NCBI GenBank assembly: GCA_016185275.1
Contig: JACPNX010000044.1
Location: 169,622-233,621, forward strand
Length of the DNA: 64,000 nt
DNA from: Actinomycetota bacterium
Lineage (GTDB): Bacteria; Actinomycetota; Acidimicrobiia; Acidimicrobiales; Iamiaceae
Direction: 5' to 3'
Position numbers and translations under genes: made by a program. The notes below the pieces were generated by a model, which was given only the letters and a program-made list of their open reading frames with translations, was not told the origin of the DNA and searched no databases. This document shows positions 26,366-34,805 of this stretch, piece after piece (the first letter of the stretch is position 1; each line of letters begins with the position of its first letter).

Positions 26366-27316
26366 GTGACCGTGCTGGTCACCGGCGCGGCCGGCTTCAT
26401 CGGCAGCACCCTCGTCGACCGGCTCCTCGCCGACGGCCACCGCGTCCGCGGCTTGGACCGGTCGGGCGGCGGCGGCCACCTCGCGCCAGCCGCGCGCTCC
26501 GGCCGGTTCGAACTGGTGACGGAGGATCTTCGCGGCACCGACCTCCGGGCCCTGCTGGACGGCGTGGACGCCGTCTTCCACCTGGCGGCCCGGCCCGGCG
26601 TGCGCCACTCGTGGACCGAGTTCGACGCCTATGTGCACGACAACGTGCTCGCCACGCACCGGCTGCTCGAGGCGTGCCGGCAGGACGGGCGGCGGCGCCG
26701 GGTCGTGTACGCGTCGAGCTCGTCGGTCTACGGCGACGCCGCGCGGTACCCGTGCCAGGAGGACGACCCGGCCCGACCGCGCAGCCCCTACGGCGTCACC
26801 AAGCTCGCCGCCGAGGACCTCGTCCGCGCCTATGCCGAGAGCTGGGGGCTACCGACCGTCGCGCTGCGCCTCTTCACGGTGTACGGCCCGCGCCAACGCC
26901 CCGACATGGCGTTCCACCGGCTCTGCCGCGCCGCGCTCGGAGGTCCGCCGTTCCCGCGCTACGGCGACGGGCGGGCCCGGCGCGACTTCACGTACGTGGA
27001 CGACGTCGTGGAGGCGGTCTGCCGAGCCGCCTGGCGTGAGCCGGCCCCCGGATCGGTGATCAACATCGCCGGCGGCGGGGACCACTCGCTGGCCGAGGTG
27101 CTCGAGCTCGCCGGCGAGCTCACCGGCCACGCCGTGCCCGTGGACCCCCGTCCTGAGCAGCCGGGCGACGTGCGCCGCACCGGCGGGGACGTCGCCCGCG
27201 CCAGCCGGCTGCTCGGCTGGGCCCCGAGCGTCGACCTGCGCGCCGGGCTCGAACGCCAGCTCGCTTGGCACCGCGCGGACATGGCGGCCGCCGCCGTGCC
27301 CGAGCACGACGGCTGA
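26366..27316 (+). CDS. NAD-dependent epimerase/dehydratase (nucleotide-sugar type)
   Basis: 316 residues if GTG at 26366 is the start (VTVLVTGAAGFIGSTLVDRLL); in-frame GTGs in the upstream repeat could add up to 18 residues. Extended-SDR motifs: TGAAGFIGS, HLAARPGVRHSW, VVYASSSSVYGD, the catalytic SPYGVTKLAAEDL (Tyr, Lys), LRLFTVYGPRQRPDMA and RDFTYVDDVVEAV. It belongs with UDP-glucose 4-epimerase and UDP-glucuronate epimerase relatives and probably makes a sugar nucleotide, perhaps for surface glycans. No other sugar gene is adjacent. Confidence 0.92.
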   Translation: MTVLVTGAAGFIGSTLVDRLLADGHRVRGLDRSGGGGHLAPAARSGRFELVTEDLRGTDLRALLDGVDAVFHLAARPGVRHSWTEFDAYVHDNVLATHRLLEACRQDGRRRRVVYASSSSVYGDAARYPCQEDDPARPRSPYGVTKLAAEDLVRAYAESWGLPTVALRLFTVYGPRQRPDMAFHRLCRAALGGPPFPRYGDGRARRDFTYVDDVVEAVCRAAWREPAPGSVINIAGGGDHSLAEVLELAGELTGHAVPVDPRPEQPGDVRRTGGDVARASRLLGWAPSVDLRAGLERQLAWHRADMAAAAVPEHDG

Positions 27317-27387
27317 GCGGACGCCGTACCACCGGGCGCGCAGGGCCCGCGGCCGTCGCGAGGCCGTCGCGGGCGGACGGGTGCCGA

Positions 27388-28287
27388 TCAGCGAGCGAGC
27401 GCGGCGGCGAGGGCGGCGTCGAGCGACGCGTGCGTGAAGTGGTAGCCCGCGCCTTGGAGGACCACCGGCTCCACGCGCTGCGAGACGAAGAGCAGGTTCT
27501 CGACGAGCGGCCCGATGCCCGCAGGAAGGCGGCCGGCCAGCTTGGGGATGGGGAGCACGGCGGGCCGGTGCAGCGCCCGGCCCAGCGCCTTGGCGAAGTC
27601 GCGGTTGCGAACCGGTTCGGGCGCCGTGAGGTTCACCGGCCCGGACACGCCGTCGGCCTCGAGGAGGAAGCGGATGGCCGCCACCTCGTCGGCGAGCGTG
27701 ATCCACGACATCCACTGGTGGCCGTCGCCGGCCGGTCCGCCCAGGCCGAGCTTGTAGGGCAGCAGTTGGGCGGCGAGCGCGCCGCCTTCACGCGAGAGCA
27801 CGATGCCGGTGCGGATGCGGCACACCCGGATGCCCGCCTGCTCGGCCATCCCGGCGGCCGCCTCCCATGCCTGGCACACCTCGGCGAGGAAGCCGTCGCC
27901 GGTCGGTGACGTCTCCGACAACACCTCGTCGCCGCGATCGCCGTACCAGCCGACGGCCGACCCCGACACGAGGACGCGAGGCGGACGCTCCAGCCCGGCC
28001 AGAGCCTCGGCCAGCAGCGCGGTGCCCTTCGTGCGGCTGTCGCGCACCTGCCGCTTGTGCTGCTCGGTCCAGCGACCGGTCGCGATGCCCGCGCCCGCGA
28101 GGTGCACGACCGCGTCCACGCCGTCGAGCCCGCCCGAGTCGATCGTGCACGTGCGCGGATCCCAGCGGACCTCGCCCGGCCCGGGGTCGGCGCGCACGAG
28201 GCGCCGCACCTGGTGCCCATCGCCCTCCAACGAGCGCACCAGCGCGCCGCCGATCAGCCCGTGAGAACCCGTTACCGCCACGTCCAC
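27388..28287 (-). CDS. TIGR01777-family SDR-like protein (YfcH-type)
   Basis: 299 residues from GTG at 28287 with GGAG 8 nt upstream. The blocks VAVTGSHGLIGGALVRSLEGDGH, VVHLAGAGIATGRWTEQHKRQVRDSRTKGT, VSGSAVGWYGDRGDE and the C-terminal PVNLTAPEPVRNRDFAKALGRAL are diagnostic of the TIGR01777 family. These are Rossmann-fold, epimerase-like proteins of unknown reaction. The family often carries a C-terminal DUF1731, seen here as RVEPVVLQGAGYHFTHASLDAAL. Confidence 0.92.
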   Translation of the reverse strand: MDVAVTGSHGLIGGALVRSLEGDGHQVRRLVRADPGPGEVRWDPRTCTIDSGGLDGVDAVVHLAGAGIATGRWTEQHKRQVRDSRTKGTALLAEALAGLERPPRVLVSGSAVGWYGDRGDEVLSETSPTGDGFLAEVCQAWEAAAGMAEQAGIRVCRIRTGIVLSREGGALAAQLLPYKLGLGGPAGDGHQWMSWITLADEVAAIRFLLEADGVSGPVNLTAPEPVRNRDFAKALGRALHRPAVLPIPKLAGRLPAGIGPLVENLLFVSQRVEPVVLQGAGYHFTHASLDAALAAALAR

Positions 28288-28445
28288 GGCGCAACTCCGA
28301 TCGATCGGGGGCCACCCACGGCGCCAGACTGCCGCATGCCGAGGTGCCTGGGAGCATCGGTGCGCGGCGTGCCGCCGGCCGCCAGCGCGCCGGGCACCGG
28401 ATCGCTACCGTGCCGTCACCACACACCTGCAGCGAGGAGACGCTC

Positions 28446-28844
28446 GTGCTCCAGGAGTTCAAGAAGTTCCTCATGCGGGGCAACGTCGTCGACCTGGCCG
28501 TGGCGGTCGTGATCGGCACCGCCTTCAAGGCGGTCATCGACAGCCTCGTCAACAACGTGATCCTGGCCTTGATCGGAGGGCTGTTCGGCAAGCCCTCGTT
28601 CAACGACGCGCTGATCCTCAGCAGCGGCACCAAGGTGTACCTGCGCTTCGGAGCGTTCCTCACCGACGTCGTGAGCTTCCTCATCATCGGAGCAGCGCTG
28701 TTCGTGATCGTGCGATCCTTCGAAGCCCTGCAGGCCCGGCGCCGATCCGGAGCGGTGGCCGAGGAGGACACGCCGACACCGAGCGACGAGGCGGTGATCC
28801 TCGGCGAGATCCGGGATCTGCTCCAGGCGCAGAGCGCCCGCTGA
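28446..28844 (+). CDS. mscL: Large-conductance mechanosensitive channel
   Basis: 132 residues from GTG at 28446 after a GAGGAG Shine-Dalgarno. FKKFLMRGNVVDLAVAVVIGTAFKAVIDSLVNNVI is the N-terminal amphipathic helix and first membrane helix. FLTDVVSFLIIGAALFVIVRSF is the second helix, followed by a charged C-terminal bundle. The pentameric channel releases solutes on hypo-osmotic shock. A TACCGT hexamer about 35 nt upstream is a possible promoter. Confidence 0.96.
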   Translation: MLQEFKKFLMRGNVVDLAVAVVIGTAFKAVIDSLVNNVILALIGGLFGKPSFNDALILSSGTKVYLRFGAFLTDVVSFLIIGAALFVIVRSFEALQARRRSGAVAEEDTPTPSDEAVILGEIRDLLQAQSAR

Positions 28845-28911
28845 CCGCCGCGGGCGCGCCGGCGCGCCGGATGGGAAGGCGCGGCACACCCGTCCGTAGG
28901 CTCGGGTCCCG

Positions 28912-29004
28912 GTGAGCACCCGCAAGCTGATCCTCGTCGCCATGCTGTGCGGGCTCGCCATCCTCGTCGCCTTCGCCGCCCAGGTCGTCGTCGCCGCCCG
29001 CTGA
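28912..29004 (+). CDS. 30-residue single-helix membrane peptide
   Basis: A GTG at 28912 lies 9 nt after TAGGCT (28897-28902), the same leaderless promoter layout as the larger genes. The ORF reads VSTRKLILVAMLCG, then a hydrophobic run ending QVVVAAR and TGA. A positive N-terminus and one helix of about 22 residues suggest a small inner-membrane peptide. It sits between mscL and the lipoamide dehydrogenase gene. Chance cannot be ruled out, but promoter plus composition support a real gene. Confidence 0.5.
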   Translation: MSTRKLILVAMLCGLAILVAFAAQVVVAAR

Positions 29005-29094
29005 AGCGCGCCGCGCAACTCCGGACCGGTGGCCCGGACCGTGCGGGCGCTGCCGTCGTGGGCTCCCGCTACCCTCGACGTCGTCCGCGAGGAG

Positions 29095-30504
29095 GTGGTC
29101 CCAACGGCCGAGAACTTCGATGTCGCCATCATCGGCGGTGGTCCGGGCGGCTACGCGGCGGCGCTCTACGGGGCGGCCGCGGGGCTGCGCATCGCAATCG
29201 TCGAGAACCGCCGGCTCGGCGGCACCTGCCTGAACCGCGGGTGCATCCCGGCCAAGGAGCTGCTCCAGACGGCCGAGGTCATGCGCACGGTGCAGGAGTC
29301 CGACCGGTTCGGCGTGAAGTCCTCCGACCCTGCCCTCGACTTCTCTGCGTCGACCGCCCGCATGTGGTCGGTCGTCGACCAGCTCGTCAAGGGGCTCGGC
29401 ACGCTGTTGAAGGGCCGCAAGGTCAGCATCTACGACGGCACCGGCACCCTCGGCGGCGACGGCACGGTCACGGTGTCGGGTACCGACGGCAGCACCGCGG
29501 AGCTCAGGGCGGGCTCGGTCATCCTCGCCTCCGGCTCGGTCCCGCGCACGCTGCCGGGGTTCGAGGTGGACGGCACGGTCGTGCTCACCTCCGACGAGGT
29601 GTTCCAGCTCGAGGAGCTGCCGCGCACGGTCGCCGTCGTCGGGGGCGGCGCCATCGGCTGCGAGTTCGCGTCGATGATGCGCGACCTCGGCTCGGAGGTG
29701 ACGGTCCTCGAGGCCCTGCCCCAGGTGCTGCCCGGGGTGGACGAAGACGTCGTCAAGGTCGTCGTCAAGGCCTTCGAGCGCCGGGGGATGAAGATCCGCA
29801 CCGGCGTGCGCATCGAGGGCCACGACCCACACGAGGGGGGCACGACGATCCGTCTCGAGGGCGGTGACACGGTCGAGGCCGATGCCGTCGTCGTGTCCGT
29901 CGGCCGCCGGCCGCTGTCGGAGAGCCTCGGCCTCGACGGTACCGGCGTGCGCGTCGACGAGCGCGGCTTCGTCGTGGTCGACGAGTGGTGCCGGACGGGC
30001 GTGGATGGCGTGTACGCCATCGGCGATCTCATCGCCACACCCGGACTCGCGCATGTGGCCTACGCCGAGGCGATCCTCGTGATCAAGCAGATCCTCGGCG
30101 AGCCTGCTGTTCCCGTGGAGTACGGGCGGGTGCCGTGGTGCGTGTACTGCCACCCCGAGGTCGCCTTCGTGGGCATGACCGAGCGGGCCGCCAAGGAGGC
30201 CGGCTACGACGTCGTGGCGTCGAAGCACCGGTGGGCCGGCAACGGCCGCGCCATGATCCTCGGCGACACCGAGGGCATGGTGAAGATCGTCGCCGAGCGC
30301 AAGCCCGACGGCACCGGGGGCCGGGTGCTCGGCGTCCACCTGGCCGGGCCGTGGGTCACCGAGCAGCTGGGCCAGGGCTACCTCGCCGTCAACTGGGAGG
30401 CCGAAGTGGCCGAGATCGCCCAGTTCATCCAGCCGCACCCGTCCCTGTCGGAGAACTTCGGCGAGACGGTCCTCACGCTCACGGGTCGCGGCCTGCACGG
30501 CTAG
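29095..30504 (+). CDS. lpdA: Dihydrolipoyl dehydrogenase (E3)
   Basis: 469 residues if GTG at 29095 is used; a GTG at 29029 would add 22 residues. FDVAIIGGGPGGYAAALYGA binds FAD, GGTCLNRGCIPAKELLQ holds the redox-active disulfide, VAVVGGGAIGCEFASMMRDLG is the NAD site, and HPHPSLSENFGETVL supplies the catalytic His-Glu of the dimer interface. The enzyme reoxidises dihydrolipoamide of 2-oxo acid dehydrogenase complexes. E2 and the lipoate genes follow directly. A GAGGAGG Shine-Dalgarno overlaps the chosen GTG, so the exact start is unsure. Confidence 0.94.
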   Translation: MVPTAENFDVAIIGGGPGGYAAALYGAAAGLRIAIVENRRLGGTCLNRGCIPAKELLQTAEVMRTVQESDRFGVKSSDPALDFSASTARMWSVVDQLVKGLGTLLKGRKVSIYDGTGTLGGDGTVTVSGTDGSTAELRAGSVILASGSVPRTLPGFEVDGTVVLTSDEVFQLEELPRTVAVVGGGAIGCEFASMMRDLGSEVTVLEALPQVLPGVDEDVVKVVVKAFERRGMKIRTGVRIEGHDPHEGGTTIRLEGGDTVEADAVVVSVGRRPLSESLGLDGTGVRVDERGFVVVDEWCRTGVDGVYAIGDLIATPGLAHVAYAEAILVIKQILGEPAVPVEYGRVPWCVYCHPEVAFVGMTERAAKEAGYDVVASKHRWAGNGRAMILGDTEGMVKIVAERKPDGTGGRVLGVHLAGPWVTEQLGQGYLAVNWEAEVAEIAQFIQPHPSLSENFGETVLTLTGRGLHG

Positions 30505-30524
30505 CGCGCCGGCCGGACCGGTCG

Positions 30525-30571
30525 CCGCCCGCCGGGCGCGCCGCCCGCGACACCGCCCGCCGGGCGCGCCG
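30525..30571. repeat. Two 19-bp direct repeats, each self-complementary
   Basis: CCGCCCGCCGGGCGCGCCG occurs at 30525-30543 and 30553-30571, between lpdA and the E2 gene. Each copy contains CGCCCG-C-CGGGCG and can form a tight hairpin, so the pair could act as a terminator or mRNA stabiliser. TACCAT (30587-30592) just after it may be the E2 promoter. Confidence 0.6.
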
Positions 30572-30630
30572 AGCGGCCGCCTCTCCTACCATCGACCGAC
30601 GACGCTCGAGACGAGGGAGCCCCCAGCCCG

Positions 30631-32175
30631 ATGGCCGACATCCAGATGCCCCAGCTCGGTGAGACCGTGACCGAGGGAACCATCACCCGCTGGTTCAAGC
30701 AGGTCGGCGACCAGATCGCCGAGGACGAGCCCCTGTTCGAGGTGTCCACCGACAAGGTCGACTCCGAGGTGCCGTCTCCGGTCAGCGGCTACCTCACGGA
30801 GATCAAGGTCGACGAGGGCGACACCGTGGACGTCGGCACGGTGCTGGCCGTGGTGTCCGACTCGCCCGACGGCGCCGGAGACGCCGGTGGAGGCGACACC
30901 GCCCAGGCGGAGGCGCGCAAGGCGGGTGCGGCGGCCGAGGTCGCCGAGCAGGTCGAGTCCGCCGAGCAGGGGCACGAGCAGCGCGAGCAGGAGGCGGCCG
31001 AGGCCGACGCCCGCACCGAACCCGACCAGCCCCTGTCGGAATCCTCCGAGCGCACGCCGGAGGAGTCGCCGGAAGCCCTCGAGGAGGTCGGCGAACCGGA
31101 CGCCGCCGCGGAGGACCAGGGAGCCGCGGGCTCGACGGGTGCGGCGGCCGGGGCCGGGGCGGCGCCGCAGTCCGTCCCGCCCTCCGCGGGACCCGAGCCC
31201 TCGGTGGCGCCGGCGGGCAGCGGGGCCGCGCAGGTGCTGTCTCCGGTCGTGCGCCGGCTCATCGCCGAGCACCACCTCGACCCCGCCACCATCGCCGGCA
31301 CCGGCGCGGGTGGGCGCATCACCCGGGCCGACGTGCTCAAGGTCGTGGAGGGCAGCGCGCCGGCCCCGGCTGGCGGCCCGCCGGTTGCGGCGCCGCCGCC
31401 GGCGCCCCCCGTCGGTCCGGCCGCTTCGCGCCAACCGGCCGTGGCCGTGCCCAGGGCCGGCGAGCACGACACGGCGGTGCCGCTGAACAACATCCGGCGC
31501 CGCACGGCCGAGCACATGGTGCGGTCCAAGGCCACGTCGCCCCACGTGCTCACCGTCATGGAGGTCGACTACGAGGCCGTCGAGTCGGCGCGCCGGGCCT
31601 TCCGCGACGCCTTCAAGCAGCAGGAGGGCTTCAGCCTCACCTACCTGCCGTTCATCGCCCGCGCCCTGATCGACGCCATCGACGAGTTCCCGTTCCTCAA
31701 CGCCACCGTCGGGGAGGGCGAGCTGATCGTCCACGGTGACGTCAACCTCGGCATCGCCGTGGACCTCAGCTACGAGGGCCTGATCGTTCCGGTCATCCAC
31801 GCAGCCCAGGACAAGCGGTTGCGGGCCATCGCCCGGGAGATCCACGACCTCGCCTCGCGGGCCCGCAGCAAGAAGCTCTCGGCCGACGACATCACCGGCG
31901 GCACGGTCACCATCACCAACGCCGGCCAGTACGGCACCTACGTGCAGATGGCCGTGATCAACCAACCGCAGGTGATGATCCTTTCGACCGAGGGCGTGGC
32001 TCGCAAGCCGGTGGTGGTCACCGACGCGGCCGGCAACGAGGCCATCGCCATCCACTCCGTCGGCAACCTCTCGATGGCGTGGGACCACCGTGCCTTCGAC
32101 GGTGCCTACGCCGCCGCCTTCCTCCGGAGGGTGTGCGAGATCCTCGAGACCCGCGACTGGGAGGCCGAGCTGTGA
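30631..32175 (+). CDS. sucB: 2-oxo acid dehydrogenase E2 acyltransferase (dihydrolipoamide succinyl/acetyltransferase)
   Basis: 514 residues. One lipoyl domain (residues 1-76) has the modified Lys in FEVSTDKVDSEVPS. A long Ala/Glu/Pro linker follows. The peripheral-subunit-binding domain is near 205-240 (VVRRLIAEHHLDPATIAGTG, GGRITRADVLKVVEG). The C-terminal catalytic domain ends with MAWDHRAFDGAYAAAFLRRV, containing the active His and Asp. Actinobacterial E2 proteins of this type can serve pyruvate dehydrogenase (AceE) or 2-oxoglutarate dehydrogenase, so the sucB label is provisional. It lies between E3 and the lipoate synthesis fusion. Confidence 0.9.
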   Translation: MADIQMPQLGETVTEGTITRWFKQVGDQIAEDEPLFEVSTDKVDSEVPSPVSGYLTEIKVDEGDTVDVGTVLAVVSDSPDGAGDAGGGDTAQAEARKAGAAAEVAEQVESAEQGHEQREQEAAEADARTEPDQPLSESSERTPEESPEALEEVGEPDAAAEDQGAAGSTGAAAGAGAAPQSVPPSAGPEPSVAPAGSGAAQVLSPVVRRLIAEHHLDPATIAGTGAGGRITRADVLKVVEGSAPAPAGGPPVAAPPPAPPVGPAASRQPAVAVPRAGEHDTAVPLNNIRRRTAEHMVRSKATSPHVLTVMEVDYEAVESARRAFRDAFKQQEGFSLTYLPFIARALIDAIDEFPFLNATVGEGELIVHGDVNLGIAVDLSYEGLIVPVIHAAQDKRLRAIAREIHDLASRARSKKLSADDITGGTVTITNAGQYGTYVQMAVINQPQVMILSTEGVARKPVVVTDAAGNEAIAIHSVGNLSMAWDHRAFDGAYAAAFLRRVCEILETRDWEAEL

Positions 32176-32219
32176 GCCGCAGCCTGGCGCGCTCCGGCTT
32201 CTCCGCCGGCTCCCGGTGA
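32172..32219 (+). other. 15-residue overlap ORF linking E2 stop to lipBA start
   Basis: A GTG at 32172 overlaps the E2 stop as GTGA. It opens a 15-codon frame (VSRSLARSGFSAGSR) whose own stop overlaps the lipBA GTG at 32216 as GTGA. A ribosome could pass from E2 through the mini-ORF to lipBA. It may be chance. Confidence 0.3.
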
Positions 32220-34015
32220 CCCTGCGGGTCCGCTGGCTCGGTCGCGTCCGCTACCGCGACGCGCACGCGCTCCAGCGCGGCCTGTTCGAGTCGTCCCGCG
32301 ACGATCACCTGCTCCTGCTCGAGCACCCGCACGTCTACACACTCGGCCGGCGCGCCGACACTCGCCACGTCCTCGCCGACCCCGCGACCGTCGGCGCGGA
32401 GCTCGTCGCGACCGATCGCGGCGGCGACGTCACCTACCACGGACCGGGCCAGCTCGTGGGGTACCCGATCCTGACCGTGCCCTCCAAGGGTCTCGGCGCG
32501 CGCGAGGGCGGCAAGGCCGACACCGTGGCCTACGTCCACGACGTGGAGCAGCTGCTGATCGACACGCTCGCCGGCCTCGGCCTGCCCGCCGACCGGCTCG
32601 CGGGCCATCCCGGTGTGTGGGTCGGCGCGGACGGCCCCGCCCCCCGCAAGATCGCGGCGATCGGCGTGCGTCTCAGCCGCAACCGCTCGATGCACGGCTT
32701 CGCGTTGAACGTGGATCCCGACCTGTCGATGTTCGGCCACATCGTGCCGTGCGGGATCGTCGACAAGGGCGTCACCTCGCTGGTCGCCGAAGGGGTGCAG
32801 GCGTCGATGCGCGACGTCGTCGACGCCCTCGTGCCCCGCGCCGTCGAGCGATGGGGCGGCCGGGGCTGGGAGCGTCACGACGTCGCGTGGCGCACGTCGG
32901 TGACGGACCTCGCGCCCTTCAGCCGCGGAGCCGGCGCCGGTGAGACGGTGCGCGTGCGGAGCCGCCTGGCCGATGCCGGCGTCGGTGACGGGTTGCCGGT
33001 CGACGCGCGCAAACCCGAGTTCGTCAAGGCCCGCCTGCGCATCACGGACGACTACGTCCGTCTCAAGCGGACGATGCGCGAGCTGTCGCTCGTCACGGTG
33101 TGCGAGGAGGCCGGTTGCCCGAACATCTTCGAGTGCTGGGCCGACGGCACGGCGACCTTCATGGTCAACGGTGAGCGTTGCACCCGCGCCTGCGGTTTCT
33201 GTCTCGTCGACACCAGCCGCCCGCAGGCTCCCGATCCTGGCGAGCCCGAGCGTGTCGCCGAGGCCGTCGAGCGGATGGGGCTCGCCTTCGCCGTCGTCAC
33301 CACCGTCGCCCGCGACGACCTGCCCGACGGCGGTGCCGGCCACGTGGCCGCCACCATTCGGGCCATCCGCGCGCGAACGCCGGGCGTCGGCGTCGAGGTC
33401 CTGATCTCCGACTGCAAGGGAGACCCCGACGCGCTGGAGGTCATCTTCGGGGAGCGGCCCGACGTGCTGGCCCACAACCTCGAGACCGTGGCCCGCCTGC
33501 AGCGGGCGGTCCGGCCGTCGGCCTCGTACGCCCGCAGCCTCGCCGTGCTGGCCCGGGCCAGAGCGGCCGGGCTCACCACCAAGTCGAGTCTGATGGTGGG
33601 GCTCGGCGAGCAGGAGCACGAGGTGGTGGCGGCGCTCGGCGACCTGGCTGCGGTCGGCACGGGCATCGTGACGATCGGGCAGTACCTGCGACCGACCACC
33701 CACCACCTTCCGGTGGCACGGTGGTGGACGCCCGGCGAGCTCGAGTCCCTCGCCGTCGCCGGCGAGGCGATGGGGATCGCGCACGTCGAGGCCAGCCCGC
33801 TCACCCGCAGCTCGTACCACGCCCGCCGGGCCGCCTCGGCCGCCGGTGCCGGCTTGGGTGCACCGGCCGGCGTGACCCCGTCCGGCGGCTCGTCTGGCGG
33901 CTCGGCCGGCGGCCCGTCCGGCGGCCCGTCCGGCGGCTCGTCCGGCGGCCCGGCCCCCTCGGCCGGTGAGTCGGCCGGGACGGCTGTGCGCGCACCGGCC
34001 CGCACCCGGTTCTGA
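32216..34015 (+). CDS. lipBA: Fused octanoyltransferase-lipoyl synthase (LipB-LipA)
   Basis: 599 residues in one frame. Residues about 1-225 are LipB: LLLLEHPHVYTLGRRAD, GGDVTYHGPGQLVGYPIL, catalytic Lys in RKIAAIGVRLSR and Cys in FGHIVPCGI. Residues about 265-550 are lipoyl synthase: VCEEAGCPNIFECWADG gives the auxiliary cluster (C-x4-C-x5-C), RCTRACGFC the radical-SAM cluster (CxxxCxxC), followed by TTVARDDLPDGGAGH and SSLMVGLGE. LipB moves octanoyl from ACP to E2 and LipA inserts two sulfurs; normally they are two proteins. All key residues are present in both halves. The C-terminal tail has Gly-Ser-Pro repeats (33881-33955). Confidence 0.92.
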   Translation: MTLRVRWLGRVRYRDAHALQRGLFESSRDDHLLLLEHPHVYTLGRRADTRHVLADPATVGAELVATDRGGDVTYHGPGQLVGYPILTVPSKGLGAREGGKADTVAYVHDVEQLLIDTLAGLGLPADRLAGHPGVWVGADGPAPRKIAAIGVRLSRNRSMHGFALNVDPDLSMFGHIVPCGIVDKGVTSLVAEGVQASMRDVVDALVPRAVERWGGRGWERHDVAWRTSVTDLAPFSRGAGAGETVRVRSRLADAGVGDGLPVDARKPEFVKARLRITDDYVRLKRTMRELSLVTVCEEAGCPNIFECWADGTATFMVNGERCTRACGFCLVDTSRPQAPDPGEPERVAEAVERMGLAFAVVTTVARDDLPDGGAGHVAATIRAIRARTPGVGVEVLISDCKGDPDALEVIFGERPDVLAHNLETVARLQRAVRPSASYARSLAVLARARAAGLTTKSSLMVGLGEQEHEVVAALGDLAAVGTGIVTIGQYLRPTTHHLPVARWWTPGELESLAVAGEAMGIAHVEASPLTRSSYHARRAASAAGAGLGAPAGVTPSGGSSGGSAGGPSGGPSGGSSGGPAPSAGESAGTAVRAPARTRF

Positions 34016-34057
34016 GTACAGGATCAGACTTGCTGCGCGCACATGTGCACTCAGAAT
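34011..34057. terminator. Long-range inverted repeat after lipBA
   Basis: TTCTGAGT (34011-34018, overlapping the lipBA stop) and ACTCAGAA (34050-34057) are perfect inverse complements. They enclose 31 nt that include the palindrome GCACATGTGC. It may terminate lipBA or serve as an operator for the next gene. There is no T-tract. Confidence 0.4.
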
Positions 34058-34089
34058 GGAGACGCCTTCGCCCGTGGTAGAACGCCGGG

Positions 34090-34692
34090 ATGCCCGACGA
34101 CACGCCCTCGCCCGAAGCCGCCGTCCGGCTCTACCTGCTGTACCTGCAGGACCCGACCTCTCTGGTCGACAAGAGCGCCGTCGAGGCGGCCCAGCGCGAG
34201 GTGGACGCCGCGAGCGACCCGATCGACAAGCTCAAGGCGCTGGCCGCGCTCGAGCGGGCCAAGCGCACCGACGCCGGTGAGCTGCGCGCCGCGTTCATCG
34301 GTATGGCCAAGCAGTACGCGGAAGCCGAAGGGATCCCGGTGTCCGCCTTCCTCGAGCTCGGCGTGGCCGAGGACGTCCTCGCCGACGCCGGTTGGGATGT
34401 GGGGCGCGCTCGGCGCAGGTCGCGCCGCGGCTCACCCGCCCCGAGCAGCAACGGGCATGGCCGGCGATCCCGCGCGCCGCGCGTGTCGATCGCGGACGTG
34501 AAGGAGGCGGCGATGGCCATCGACGGGCCGTTCACGCTCAACGACGTCGCCGAGCGGGCCGGAGGCGGTTCGCCGGCCACCGTTCGCAAGGCGGTCGAGG
34601 AGCTCGTCGACAGCGGCCGCGTGGTGCGGCTCGGCCCGGCGCCCGGCCATCACGGCCCCGGCCGCGCGCCGACGCGCTACGCCCGCGCCTGA
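34090..34692 (+). CDS. Hypothetical protein with C-terminal winged-helix-like domain
   Basis: 200 residues; TAGAAC (34078-34083) lies 6 nt before the ATG. The N-terminal 100 residues are helical (AVRLYLLYLQDPTSLVDK, KLKALAALERAK, FLELGVAEDVLADAGWDV), joined by a basic linker (RRRSRRGSPAP) to a helix-turn-helix-like part (DGPFTLNDVAERAGGGSPATVRKAVEELVDSGRVVRLG). The protein is likely DNA-binding. The pattern looks like a conserved actinobacterial hypothetical, but I do not know its role. Confidence 0.7.
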   Translation: MPDDTPSPEAAVRLYLLYLQDPTSLVDKSAVEAAQREVDAASDPIDKLKALAALERAKRTDAGELRAAFIGMAKQYAEAEGIPVSAFLELGVAEDVLADAGWDVGRARRRSRRGSPAPSSNGHGRRSRAPRVSIADVKEAAMAIDGPFTLNDVAERAGGGSPATVRKAVEELVDSGRVVRLGPAPGHHGPGRAPTRYARA

Positions 34693-34805
34693 TCCGCTCC
34701 CGCGCCTGGTCCGCCGGCGCCGAGCCGGATCCGCGCACTGGCGGACTGCGGATGCCGCGGCGCGCCGGCGGACGGTCAGGGAGCCGCGGGCGGTACCTTC
34801 GCTCC

